From Agapanthus africanus (Eukaryota; Streptophyta; Magnoliopsida; Asparagales; Amaryllidaceae), in assembly GCA_030015575.1 (NCBI GenBank), contig CM057337.1:338406583-338470582 (forward strand): a stretch of 64,000 bases of DNA, read 5' to 3'. Below are positions 50,475-63,600 of this stretch, piece after piece. The position numbers and the translations under genes are program-made. Each line of letters starts with the position of its first letter. Positions within the stretch are counted from its first letter, which is position 1. The notes beneath the pieces were generated by a model. It did not search any database. It saw nothing but the letters and a program-made list of their open reading frames with translations, and had not been told where the DNA came from.

Positions 50475-52656
50475 TGTTGGGTTACCTAGCACGGCGGCAA
50501 GGTTTCGGGAGGCATCGTCCATGCTAATTTCAAATTTTTCCGTAATAGCTAACCCTAACCCCAGAATTGCAACTAGAAAATTAGACGAAACATAATGTAA
50601 ACACTTTATATCTAAGTGAATGAAGGAATACAACCTTTGTAGACCGGTCCTTCACTTCTAAAGCTCCGTGTAGTAGTCCCTTCGCTGCGATCACGAACTC
50701 CCGGACTCTTTAGAGGCTCCTATGAAGAAATGAACAAGCTTGCATCGAAGTCTTCGAGCCGAAGATGAACTACGTCGAGAAGACACTAACCCAAGCTACC
50801 CCTTCACTAATTGTGGAATTAGTGAAGCAAACACCCTATACTAAATGGCTAGTAGTAGAGGATGATGAAGTAGGAATTTTGCTCATTTTAGATTTATTTT
50901 TCTCACACTAATCATTCACTTAGAAAAAACCTAGCGAGCTTTTTCTTTGATGAAGAAGAAGAAGAAATCTCTCATGATAATAATCAAGTAGAGAATGGAA
51001 ACCATAGGTGAGTTAACATCATATGTTAACCTTTGTAGAGAGTTAATCATGGCTAGGATAATGGTTGGGTTTATAAATATCTTATGCAAAACAAAACAGT
51101 ACACTTAGTCAATGGCAATCCAAGCTTCTACAAGCTTCATGCCTTGACAAAATCATTTAGTTTTTGAATTACTTAATCCATTAAAAACCCTAGGATTAAA
51201 CCAAGCATGGTGTAAGTCATACACACACCCAAGTTGCATGTATCATCAAGCATGACACAAAACTTTGTACACTTATATATATCACATATATACACATGCA
51301 CAAATCAAGTGAGAAAAGAAATCTTAAGTGAATGAATATTAGTTAATGTAACTTAATATATCAAATATATAATTATACATTAAATCATTAAATTAACACT
51401 TGATTTAATAATCCGGCTATATCACATATAACCGACTAATATCAAATGTAACAACTTATCGAATCAACACTTGATCCGATAACCCGGCTATATCACATAT
51501 AACCGACCTATGTCACATATAGCGAGAATAGAATACGGTATCATATAAAGTATTAATCTCGGTCCCGCACATATCACATATGTGCTCCTACTCCATTTCT
51601 CTTGAGCCAGGAAACCTCTGTGTAGGACTCTAAAGACTCGTCAATACGCCGGCAGTAGGTGATGATCATATCAAACACCGACAAGCCGCAAGCGGTCTGC
51701 TAAACGTAACGACCACCTGGGTATTGAGCGATCAGAAGATCAACAAGCAAGCCTGCTCATACTCCTGCGAATTCAATCAGTAACACTACCGTACAGTCCG
51801 GTCTCTTGGTCTGATATGTCGCATATCACAGCCTGGGGGTGGTATAACGTTAGACCCCAATAGCCTGATAAGTCATGCCGATGCAAGGTCCATAACGGTT
51901 CGAGAAACTACTGATAACACTTACCAGTAGATCTCAGCAACCCTGGCCAGGGATTTCCTGTTATGACCAATCGAGCATAGCGCAACATCAACTCCCAATA
52001 CCGGGAGAGACGAAACCCCTCCTATAGCTCATTGCCTCCATGTGACTCGGGACTGTACCCAAAAACCACCTTTTTGCACGATCTCTTGATCGCGGTATGG
52101 TAGAAATCAAAGCACAATGGGAATCACACAAGACTCTATGACGATCTCGGGTCTACAGACTAACCTGTACTAGTGTCACCAGAGAACTGCTATCCGACGA
52201 TAGGTATAATACCATCTAGGAGTTCTCGGTGAGTCCGTCCAGTGTATCTAGTCTCCACTAAGCACCCGTATACCTTCTCTGATATCAAACACCAATGGAT
52301 ATGGGATCATCCATCGCCCATCATATGGGTTGAGAAGCGTATACGCTAGTCTACTCTGGAGTATCGATGCCCTGTCTCGATACTCCCACGACTAGGAACA
52401 TTTGAAGGATGTACTTACCAACTATCCTGTCCCCACTAGTATGATCTGCATCATAATCCTGGTAGTCAAGTACTCATCCTATGGGCTTTATCAATATGTA
52501 ATAGAGAGACAATAAGTGTACATGTTAAGATAAAGTGCAACTAGATAGCATACTATCATGTCGAGCAAGAAATTCATCCCTATATATGTCTAAGCATCCA
52601 CTACAATATATATCACATGTACAGTAATGGCCTCTAGGGCATACATATAACTAACA
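50475..52656 (-). repeat. 3' LTR of element H (2182 bp)
   Basis: Starts TGTTGGGTTACCTAGC, homologous to the D LTR start TGAAGGGTTCCTAGGC, and ends ATAACTAACA beside the purine tract. It contains three palindromes: two with arms CGGcTATAT/ATATAaCCG (51414-51434, 51485-51505) and one perfect GCACATAT/ATATGTGC (51567-51585). Confidence 0.9.
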
Positions 52657-52670
52657 ATCTCCCACTTGCA
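52657..52670 (-). other. Polypurine tract of H
   Basis: The minus strand reads TGCAAGTGGGAGAT directly before the LTR start TGTTAG. Confidence 0.85.
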
Positions 52671-55600
52671 CTAAGGCTATTTGTTGTAGTATCCAATACC
52701 CAACAATATAGCAGTGGTTGTAGTATCCCATACTTAACCATCCCATAGAAGTCTCTCTAGGGGTAAGGCCTTTGTGAGTGGATCCGCTGTGTTATCCTTC
52801 GTGTCTACTTTCCTTACCTCGATCCCGTAGAGATCAATCATCTCCCTGATCAGATGATACTTGCCTTAGAATATGTCTGGAACGCTGATGGGACCTGCGT
52901 TCCTAAGCCAAATCTACAACTCCATTGTTGTCACAATAACAGTTATTGGACGTTCAATGGTAGGAATCTTGTTCATCTCATGAACAAGAAATGCCCAGAC
53001 AGCCACTTTGGCAGCATCATTGGTAGCAATGTATTCAGCCTTTATCGTCTAGTATGTCACGGTATCTAGCTTGGAACTCTTCCAACATACCATTCCTGCA
53101 CTGAGGGTAAAGACAATGCTTGTGACCGACTCTCAGTTGACCTTATCACTCTGGATGCTTGAACCAAGAACTTTCTTTTAGTGCTTCTCAAGTACTTAAG
53201 AATGTCCTCCACAGCTTTCCAGTGATTCTCCCAAGATCCGATTGATTCCTGATCACTACACCTAGTGAGTCACCTACATCTGGTCTAGTACATAACATCT
53301 CATACTCTGATAGAGCCTACTGTCGAAGCATAGGGTATCCCTTGCACGCGAGCTCTCTCCAAATCAGTCTTGGGAGACATGTTTTTGGAGAGAGTGATCC
53401 ATGAGTAAGTGGGCGAACCACCACGCTTAGAATCATCTATACTAAACCCCTTTAGTATGGTGTTAATGTACCTGGATTTGGGACACTCCCAACATCCACT
53501 TAGATCTATCACCATAGATCATAATCTACAAGATGTAGTAGGTATCATCCAGATCTTCTATTTAGAATCCTCGTGATAAGAGGAGCTTGACCGAGTGTAG
53601 CATAGGAAACCGTTTCCTATCAAGAGTATGTCATCTACGTACAATACGTGGAAGACAACCTTACTCTCTACAACCTTCTTTTATATATAAGGTTCATCTA
53701 CTATTTTGATGAAGTCAAACTCTTTGACTGCCACATCAAAACATATGTTCCAACTCCGCGATGCGCGCATTGATCCTGATGGACTTAAGCATAGCTTTGA
53801 AAGTCTCAACTTTTCCATTTACACCAATAATCTTCTCAAGATTTATTTGCTCCCAATGAGTTTTACCCCTTTAGGTGCAACATGCAAAGTCATACTTTGA
53901 TAGTGTACATGGATTCCATCTTTGATCGCATAGCATTCAGCCTTTTCACAGAGTCCCCACTCATGATGGCCTGCCTGAACCTGGTTGGGCCATCATCTAC
54001 CATGATGCATTCCTCGCTCCCGCTGTCACCGAGAAGACCATAGTATCTCTCAAGTGGATGAGGAACCCTACTAGATTCGCGGAGAGGTTGAGGTTCATTG
54101 GAGACTATTGAATCTTTGGTTTTACCAAATCATCAATTGTTAGTTTGTCTAGCTGGATCTCCTTCCAGTTCTACCTCATGTCCATAAATTTCTTCACAAG
54201 AAATTCCTTTTCTAAAAAGGTGGCATATTGAGAAACAAAACACCTTTTGCTCCTCAGAGTGGTAGAAGATATTCCCTTGCGAATGTTCAGGATATCCTAA
54301 CAAACGTATACAGTCCTGACCATGCCTCGAGCTTGTCCGGATTTTGCTTTTCAACATAGGCCGGACAACCCTATATCTTAATTCGTTTAAGACATGGCCT
54401 CTTCCCATTCCATATCTCATATGGGATGGTAGGCACTGATTGGACGTAACCCTATTCAATAGGTTTGCAACTTCTCAAGTGCATAACACCAAAAGGAAAC
54501 AGGTAACTCAGCAGTACTCATCATAGAGCGCGCCATATCTCATAGGGTGCGTTACCTCCGCCCCGATACACCGTTGTGGTGTGGTGTACTCGAAGGAGTA
54601 AGCTGAGAGAGAATCACATTCTCCTTTAAATAATCCAGGAACTCCATGCCCAAGTATTCTTCTCCTCGATCATGTCGAAGTACTTTAACACTTCCACCCC
54701 TCTGGTTCTCAACTTCAAGTTTATATTCCTTGAATTTCTCAAAAGTTTCAGACTCATATTTCAACAAGAACATGTCCGAATCTTGAGAGATAGTCGATGA
54801 ATGCAATGAAGTACCAAGAACCAACCTTGGCATTTGTAGACATAAGACTGTATACATCATCATGTATGCGTCCCAAGAGTTCACTAACTCTTTCTCTGTT
54901 TCCAGTAAACGGAGTATCGGTCATCTTACCTTTGAGGCAAGACTGGCAAGTATCATAAGATGAAAATTCGAACAGATTCTCATATTCATTCTTATGTAAC
55001 TTAGCTGGTCGCGTCGCATTGATATGACTTAGTTTACAATGCCTCAAGAAGGATTCGTTCATTTTTGAACTACTCCTTATGTGTGTGTTCTAGATACTTT
55101 GAACCGTGGTTTGATTTAGAACATATATGCTATTATATAACGTGCCTGCTCAAATCAACTCTTGATTCAGGAAAATGTTCATAACATTATCCTCCAATAC
55201 AAAATTATATCCTTCTTTAACTTAATAAAGAAACTGATGTAATGTCGTATATCAGGTTCGGTATCTAATGACATTTGTTCAGAATCAATGTATTTACCAT
55301 TTGGTAATACAAGGTGATATTAGCCAACTTGGCTGCAACAATTTCACCATTCTCTAACTCTTAGAGATATATCACCCATTCTCAGTTCTCTACCTTTCTG
55401 TAGCCCATGTAATTCTTACATTTATGGGATCCTGATCCGGTATCTCATACCTAGGACGTAGAGAATACTGAGAAACAGTTCTCATTAATGAACACACCCG
55501 AAGAAGATGTATCAACATGCACTTTTTTCGATTGGGTGTTATGGGAATCCGGATATTCCCCTATATCCTGCTCGGACTTATAACAGTTATAAGATAGAGT

Positions 55601-55681
55601 GGAACCAACGTTCTCTAGCTCAGTATAATAAGCAGGTTCGGTCAATGCATCCATATTATTATCTTGATTAAGGTGTGACAT
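52671..55681 (-). pseudogene. Decayed copia pol of element H, no gag
   Basis: Homologous throughout to the intact pol of D but split into short frames. Recognisable parts are RNase H (52760-53180), RT with YVDDILL near 53625-53650, the RT thumb (53300-53515), integrase (54552-54884) and the pre-integrase HHCC region (54900-55062). The integrase catalytic Glu is lost (VSGRR instead of VSERR). The 5' end is at 55681 (MSHLNQDNNMDALTE), followed by the same gag-less N-terminal extension as in D, in which one Cys remains of a zinc knuckle. A pyrimidine-rich tract lies just upstream. Confidence 0.88.
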
Positions 55682-57889
55682 GGTCGCTACACAGGAGAGA
55701 GAGAGAAGAAAACACTCTGCGTGCGCTCTTGCAGGATTAGATTGGGTATTAGTTTATTTAATCAGGATGGCTCCTACTGTTTTAGTCAAATCTACCTTCA
55801 AACCCTAAAATGTAAGACTAGCTAGGATTAATTACACCCTATAAGTTCGCCAATCTTTCAGCCAGGCTAGTGTCGGTACTTTGAGGGAGGTTCCCCGTGC
55901 TTTCGCACAGACCTAATTAAAATAAATCTCGTTTTCCCAGGGGCGTAACCCCGTTAACACCTTTCTAGACACCTACTTGATCGGCTAATTGTAATGTGTT
56001 AAACTCTCCCAGGAGCAACTCTTACTCCCAGTGGGTATCGGGATCCAACTATCTCATAGAAGGTATGTAATCTCATTGAAAATTTCAACACTTGAAATTC
56101 CCGATAATATTTTCCCCTAGCAACTTATGACCTTGGCTAAGGTCAACAAATCATAAGTGCTAGCCAAGTTCAAACCGTCATTTCTTGATTGAATTAAACC
56201 CACCCGCGCGATCCTTGGCTAAGGTGAACAAAGCCGCACGACTACCCTAACTCAATCGCATCATATGCTTGCAGATAAGCACTAATTAGCTACCGCACAC
56301 TACGCCTTGGCTAAGGTCAACAAACGCAGCACGAATACTAAGAATTACTTATCTGAAATGACGGAGGGCTACGACAGCTTTTTAAGAAAACCTTTTGCGT
56401 AACGAACTTGATATCGTCATAGAATCGAGTGATTTTGTATAAGAGTGTTTTTGAGGCTTTTACTAGTTTTGCTAAAGAGGTCACTCCCGGTGAAGGGATC
56501 TCGGCTCTTTCCTTATCGAATAAGGTGCAGAATATTTCACAAATACCACTATGCAAAGCAAAAACTATAGAAGCAATCAAAAGACAAACCGAGTGGGTTG
56601 TAGTATCTGCTAGTTTCACTAAAGAGGTCACTCCCGGTGAAGGGATCTCGGCTCTTTCCTTATCGAATAAGGCGCTGGATATTCTACAAGGAATACCGCT
56701 ATGCAAAGCAAGAACTATAGCTACCAGTTTTTAAAACAAGTTTCTACAACATCTTTAGGTTTCTTTTTCATTTTATTTCATTAATCTCATTAATGAAGTC
56801 CCATTAATTTTATGCTTCCTAAGCATCACATATGAAACGAAAGCAGCAATATTAATTATATCTCATATATATAATATAGGCATTCATCTCAGAACATATC
56901 AAGTGATCACATCACAGAATATCAGCAGCAGAAGAACATATATGAAATATTGGATATACTAGGAATTCCGTGTTTTAAATAAACCAATAAAAAACGTGGA
57001 TTCCACGGTCACAATGAATAGCCAAACCCACATCCCTAGACCCCTATGAGAGCAGCAAGCAACTCTACCAATTCTAGAGTTAGGAGACCCGGTCTCGACT
57101 CCTCGAGATGGTCTCCCACTGGACCCTAGAACCCGGTTACTTGTGCTCCCCGCCTTGGGTCTATCGTAATGCGGAAAAGTAAATAATATACAATGGTGAC
57201 ATCATCCTCAACCCGGAAGTGCCCCAATAAAAGAATATTATATACAATGAATTTTACATGAATGAAAATAAAAACCCTCATCTCACATAAAATCCCGGCT
57301 ATTCAAAACACGACAATCCAATATAACATATCACAGCAACACATAACATCACATGTCATTAACGTAAGTAAATATGCGTATCCCAATTGTCGTTGACATA
57401 TAGCATCGAAACCGGCGATACACCACATATTCCACTTACGGTCCCAGAAAAGAAAGTGAAAAACTACAACAATTGGAATCCGCAACCACTTTAGACATCA
57501 TAAACCCAATGTATCACATACTTTGGATTTCATACCCAACCAAATGAATTCCTTAGACATCACATGCCTAACAATTATAATCCCCGCATTTTAGCCTCGA
57601 TATTGAAAACACTTTCCAATAACCTGTCGGGTAATTCAATAAGATTCCCAATAACCTGATTGAATGCTCGTTGGAAACTTTAGAAGACGGCCGCACCCCC
57701 CGATACCGTCGACGAAGTGCACTAATGCGGAACACCGCTGCCGCGAGCACCCAAACGGATGCTTTTGGCGACGGGGTTCTCCTACAGTCACTTGGTCGGG
57801 GTTATGGGGCGTAGCTATCTAGTAAGGTCACCCGGCGAGTATCCGCGTACACTACGTAATTGCGACGAAATTTTGATCCACATCAAAAT
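55682..57889 (-). other. 5' leader of element H
   Basis: Homologous to the B1 leader along most of its length: the TTTC-loop hairpin (55895-55910), three CCTTGGCTAAGG-type motifs (56130-56316) and the block at 57010-57180. As in A it carries two copies of TCACTCCCGGTGAAGGGATC (56481, 56628) about 147 bp apart. The structured module present at 26515-26596 in B1 is missing (expected near 56850). Sequence at 57655-57889 is GC-richer and only weakly placed. No gene is seen. Confidence 0.72.
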
Positions 57890-58425
57890 TGTTAGTTATA
57901 TGTATGCCCTAGAGGCCATTACTGTACATATGATGTACATTATAGTGGATGCTTGGACATATATAGGGAGGACTTTCTTGCTCGACATGATAGTATGCTA
58001 TCTGGTTGCACTTTATCTTAACATGTACTCTGATTGTCTCTATGTTACATGTTGATAAAGCCCTTAGGATATGTACTCGACTACTGGGACTATGATGAGA
58101 TCATACTAGTGGGGCCACGGTAGTCGACGAGTACATCCTATAATTGTTCCTAGTCGAGGGTGTGTCGAGACAGGGCATCGATACACCAGAGTAGACTAGC
58201 GTTTACGCATCTTGACCCATATGATGGGCGATAGATGATCCCATATCCATCGGTGTTTGACATCAAGGATGGTGTACGGGTGCTCAGTAGAGACTGGGTA
58301 CACTGGACGGACTCGCCGAGAACTCCCAGATGGTATTATACCTCACGTCAGATGGCAGTTCTCCGGTGACATTGGTACAGAGTAGTTTGTTGACCCGAGA
58401 TCGTCATAGAGTCTTGTGTGATTCC
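57890..58425 (+). repeat. Truncated copia LTR I, opposite orientation
   Basis: Begins TGTTAGTTATATGTATGCCC and runs 536 bp as the reverse complement of the terminal part of the D and H LTRs (about 60103-60648 in D). It has no purine tract upstream, so it is the 5' LTR of a plus-strand element inserted in the H leader. It is cut at 58425 by the D LTR; the rest presumably lies beyond D outside the window. Confidence 0.88.
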
Positions 58426-60648
58426 TGAAGGGTTCCTAGGCATCCTAATGGAGTCTCACAAGGCATCGAACATGCCAAATTCAAAAATTATGGAAGCCGA
58501 GAAACCCTAACACGGATCGTTTACTAGATATTTAGGCGAAACGGAAAACTAGTTAACTATTTAACTAAAGTTGAGATGCTACAACCTTTGTAGATCCGGA
58601 TTTCCGCCTCCTTAGCTCCACGTGGTCATGTCCTCGCTGTCCATCATGAATCCTCGACTCGATCATCGGCTTCATCGGGAAAACAAGCGGAATAGGTCGT
58701 CGGCTTTGTGTCAAAGACGATCTACGTCGAGGTTGCACAAACTCAAGCTCCGACTTCACAAACTTGTGAAACTTGTGAAGTAAACACCCAAAACAACTTG
58801 GCAAGAGGTAGAGGGTGAAGAAATAGGAGGTGGGTTCACTTTAGAATTGGATTTATCTCACTTTAACTCAGGTTGCCATTGATGGACCTTGAGCTTTTCT
58901 TTTGAAGATGAAGAAGAAGAAGAGCTAGAATTATGATAAGTTCTAATTAAAAGAAAAAGAAAAACTATACTCATCATAACTCTAACTCAAGTTAAGTGTA
59001 GAGAATAAACCATGGTTAGTTGAGTGGGTTAGGGTTAAGCAAGAGGATAAGAATGGTTACAAAAGTCAAGGGTTCATGAAGTTTCTTATAAGAAACAAAA
59101 ATTGCCACCATTCTCATTTAAATATATCCAAATAAATGAATAAACAAATAAGTGAATAAATAATTATGCAAAACCCTAATTATCATAATAACCATGGTTT
59201 AATCCTATTCACTTAACCATATGATCAAGTATCATCAAACATGATACAAAAAAGTGCACTAAAGTATATCACATATATAATGTGCAATCCAAGTGAGAAA
59301 AATCCGTTTAAAGTGAACCAATACTAGTTAATGCAAAGTAATATATCAAATATATAATTATACATTAAATCATTAAATCAACACTTGATTCAATGATCCG
59401 GTTATATCGCATACAACCGACTAGTATGTAATGTATCGATTTATCGAATCAATGATTCGATAACTAGGTCATATCGAATATAACCAATTGAAACATATAT
59501 CGCGAGAATGAAATGCGGTATCACATACACGCATTATTCTCGGTCCCGCACATATCTCATATGCGCTCCTATTTCGTTTCGCTTGAGCCAGGAAACCTCT
59601 GTGTAGGACTCTAAAGACTCGTCAATACGCCGGTAGCAGATGATGATCATATCAAGCACCCACAAGCCGCAAGCGGTCTGCTAAACGTAACGGCCACCCG
59701 GGTATTGAGCGATCAGAAGATCGACGAGCTAGCCCGCTCACACTCCTGTGAATCCGACCAGTAACACTTGCCGTACAGTCCGGTCTCTTCGTCTGATATG
59801 TCGCATATCAAGTCTAGGGGTGGTAAACGTCAGACCCCAATAACCCGATAAGTCGTGCTGATGTGAGGCTCGTAACGGGTCGAGAAACTACTGGTAACAG
59901 TTACCAGCAAATCTCTGATCAGCCCTGGCCAGGGACTTCCCTGTTACGGCCAATCGAGCACTGCGCAACATCAACTCCCAATACCGGGAGAGACGAAGCC
60001 CCTCCTATCGCTCATTGCCTCCATGTGACTCGGGACTGTGCCCAAAGACCACCGTTTTGCACGCCCTTATGGACGTGGTAAGGTGGAGATCAAAACACAG
60101 TGGGAATCACACAAGACTCTATGACGATCTCGGGTCTACAGACTAATCTGTACAAGTGTCACCTGAGAACTGCCATCTGACGTCAGGTATAATACCATCT
60201 GGGAGTTCTCGGCGAGTCCGTCCAGTGTACCCAGTCTCCACTGAGCACCCGTATACCATCTCTGATGTCAAACACCAAAGGATATGGGATCATCCATCGC
60301 CCATCACATGGGTCGAGAAGCGTATACGCTAGTCTACTCTGGTATATCGATGCCCCGTCTCGATACACCCACGACTAGGGACCTTGAAGGATGTACTTAT
60401 GGACTACCATGTCCCCACTAGTATGATCTGCATCATAGTCCAGGTAGTCAAGTACATATCCTAAGGGCTTTACCAACATGTAACTATAAGACAGTATAAA
60501 GAGACTAGTGTACATGTTAAGATAAATAGCAACCAGATAGCATACTATCATGTCGAGCAAGAAAGTCATCTCTATATATGTCCAAGCATCCAATATAATA
60601 TACATAATCTGTACAATACTGGCCTCTAGGGCATACATACAACTAACA
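58426..60648 (-). repeat. 3' LTR of element D (2223 bp)
   Basis: Starts TGAAGGGTTCCTAGGC, directly after ATTCC (candidate target duplication), and ends ACAACTAACA beside the purine tract. It shares module order with the B and H LTRs. Confidence 0.92.
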
Positions 60649-60662
60649 ATCTCCCACTTGCA
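60649..60662 (-). other. Polypurine tract of D
   Basis: The minus strand reads TGCAAGTGGGAGAT between the pol stop codon and the LTR. Confidence 0.88.
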
Positions 60663-63600
60663 CTAGGGCCAGCTGCTGTAGTATCTCATACCGAGCATCC
60701 CGAAGAGTCTCTCAAACTGTATCTGGGGAATGGCCTTCGTGAGTGGATCCGCAGTGTTGTCCTTCGTGTCAACCCTCCGGACCTCGATCACCCGGCGATC
60801 AACTATCTCCCGGATCAGGTGATACCGCCTCAGAATATGCCTGGACCGCTGATGGGACCTGGGTTCCTTAGCCAAAGCCACCGCCCCATTGTTATCGCAA
60901 TACAAAGGTATTGGATGCTCAATGGATGGAACCACTCCAAGTTCTATAATGAACTTCTTGACCCAGACAGCTTCTTTAGCAGCATCGTTGGCAGCGATGT
61001 ATTCAGCCTCCATCGTCGAGTCTGCCACGGTTTCCTGCTTAGAACTCTTCCAGCTAACCGCCCCTCCGTAAAGGGTAAAGACAAAACCCGACTGCGACTT
61101 AGAGTCGTCCTTATCACTCTGGAAGCTCGAATCGGTAAAGGACTCCACTTGGAGTTCTCCGTTACCATACACCAAGAACATATCTCTAGTCCTTCGCAAG
61201 TACTTGAGAATGCTCTTCACAGCTGTCCAGTGACTCTCTCCAGGATCAGCTTGATACCTGCTCACTACACTTAGTGAGTATGCTACATCGGGTCTGGTAC
61301 ATAGCATCGCATACATGATAGAGCCTACTGCCGAAGCATAGGGTATCCCTTGCATGCGAGCTCTCTCCAAATCAGTCTTGGGAGACATCTCTTTGGAGAG
61401 AGTGACTCCAAAGATCGTGGGTAAGTTCCCACGCTTGGACTCTTCCATACTAAACCTCTTTAGTATGGTGTCAATGTACCTGGATTGGGACAATCCCAAT
61501 ATCCTTTTGGATCTATCTCTATAGATCCTGATTCCCAATATGCAGGAGGCATCACCAAGATCTTTCATCGAGAATCTTTGTGATAAGAAGAGCTTGACCG
61601 ATTGCAGCATAGGAATATCATTTCCTATCAAGAGTATGTCGTCCACGTACAATACGAGGAAGACAACCTTACTCTCTGCCACCTTCTTGTAGATACAAGG
61701 TTCATCTGGATTTTTGACGAAATCAAACTCTTTGATAACGACGTCAAAGCAGATGTTCCAACTCCGCGATGCTTGCTTTAATCCATAAATGGATTTAAGC
61801 AGCTTGCACACCTTCCCGCTGCTCCCACTGTCTACGAAGCCCTCTGGCTGAGTCATGTACACGCACTCTTCTAAATCACCATTTAGAAAGGCGGTCTTAA
61901 CATCCATTTGCCAGATTTCGTAATCATGATAAGCAGCGATGGCAAGCATGATCCGGATGGATTTAAGCATAGCTACTGGAGAAAAGGTCTCGTCATAGTC
62001 CACACCTGGTCTTTGACGAAAACCCTTTGCTACAAATCTAGCTTTGAAAGTCTCCACTTTCCCATCTACACCAAGTTTCTTCTTGAAGATCCATTTGCTC
62101 CCAATGGGTTTTACCCCTTCTGGAGCAACTTCCAAAGTCCATACTTTGTTGGTGTACATGGAATCCATCTCGGACCGCATAGCATCCAGCCATTTCACTG
62201 AGTCCCCACTCGTGATGGCCTGCTCGAAGCTAGTTGGGTCATCATCCTCCATGATGCAATCCTCACTACCACCATCAATGAGAAAACCATAGTATCTCTC
62301 AGGTGGACGAGAAACCCTACTAGATCGGCGGAGAGGCTGGGGTATGTCGGGCACCACTGAATCCTCTGGTTCTTCTAAATTGTCAGTTGCAGTTTGTAGT
62401 GCTGGAACCTCTTCTAGCTCTACCTCTTTGCCATTAATTTCTTTTGCAAGAAATTCCCTTTCCAAAAAGGTGGCATGTTGAGCAACAAACACTCTTTGTT
62501 CCTCAGCTTGGTAGAAAAAATATCCTTGAGAATTCTTAGGATATCCCACAAACTTGCAAAGGACTGATCGTGCCTCGAGTTTGTCCGGATTTTGCTTTTT
62601 GACATAGGCCGGACAACCCCATATCTTAATTCGCTTAAAATATGGTCTCTTCCCACTCCATATCTCATATGGTGTGGTAGGTACAGATTTAGACGGAACC
62701 AGATTCAATAGGTATATAGCTGTCTCAAGCGCATACCCCCAAAAGGAAATAGGTAACTCAGCATTACTTATCATTGAACGCACCATATCTAATAGGGTGC
62801 GATTCCTGCGTTCCGATACACCGTTGTGCTGTGGTGTATAAAGAGGAGTAAGCTGAGAGAGAATCCCATTCTCTTTTAGATAATCCAGGAATTCACTGCT
62901 TAAGTATTCACCTCCTCGATCAGATCGAAGAACCTTAATACTTTTGCCCGTTTGGTTCTCTACCTCGTGCTTATATTCTTTGAATTTCTCAAAAGTTTCA
63001 GACTTGTGTTTCAACAGGAACACATGCCCGTATCTAGAGAGATCGTCAGTGAATGTAATGAAGTAGGAAGAACCATTTCTGGCGTGTGTAGACATTGGAC
63101 CGCATACATCACTATGCACCAGTCCCAAGAGTTCAGTAACTCTTTCTCCGTGTCCTTTAAACGGAGTTTTGGTCATTTTTCCTTTGAGAAATGAATGGCA
63201 AGTGTCATAAGATGATAATTCGAATGAATTCAAATATCCGTTCTTATGCAACTTAGCTAGTCGTGTCTCATTGATATGGCCAAGTCTATAGTGCCACAAG
63301 AAGGATTCGTTCATTTCTGAGCTTTTCCTTTTGTGTGTGTTTTGTATATTGAAGACTGTATTTTGATTGAGAATGAATATGCCATTATGTAGCGAGCCTG
63401 ATGCAATCAACCTTTGATCTAGGAATATGTTCATAACATTATCCTTTACTACAAAATTATAACCTTCTTTACTTAATAAAGAAACTGATATAATGTTGCA
63501 CATCATGTTCGGTATATAATAGCACTCATTCAGGACTAGTGTATCACCATTTGGTAATACCAGGTGATATACGCCAACTGCTTTGGCTGCAACATTTGCC

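Larger units (their letters stand above)
50475..57889 (-). mobile_element. Decayed copia element H, 5' end lost
   Basis: Minus-strand copia element inserted in the gag region of G2. It comprises a 3' LTR (50475-52656), a broken pol and a long leader. The leader is interrupted at 57890 by LTR fragment I, so the primer site and 5' LTR are not in the window. Confidence 0.88.

Noticed and set aside
57559..57888. A host gene fragment in the GC-richer stretch
   Set aside because: No conserved protein on either strand; the left part continues the H leader and the right part ends exactly at an inserted LTR.
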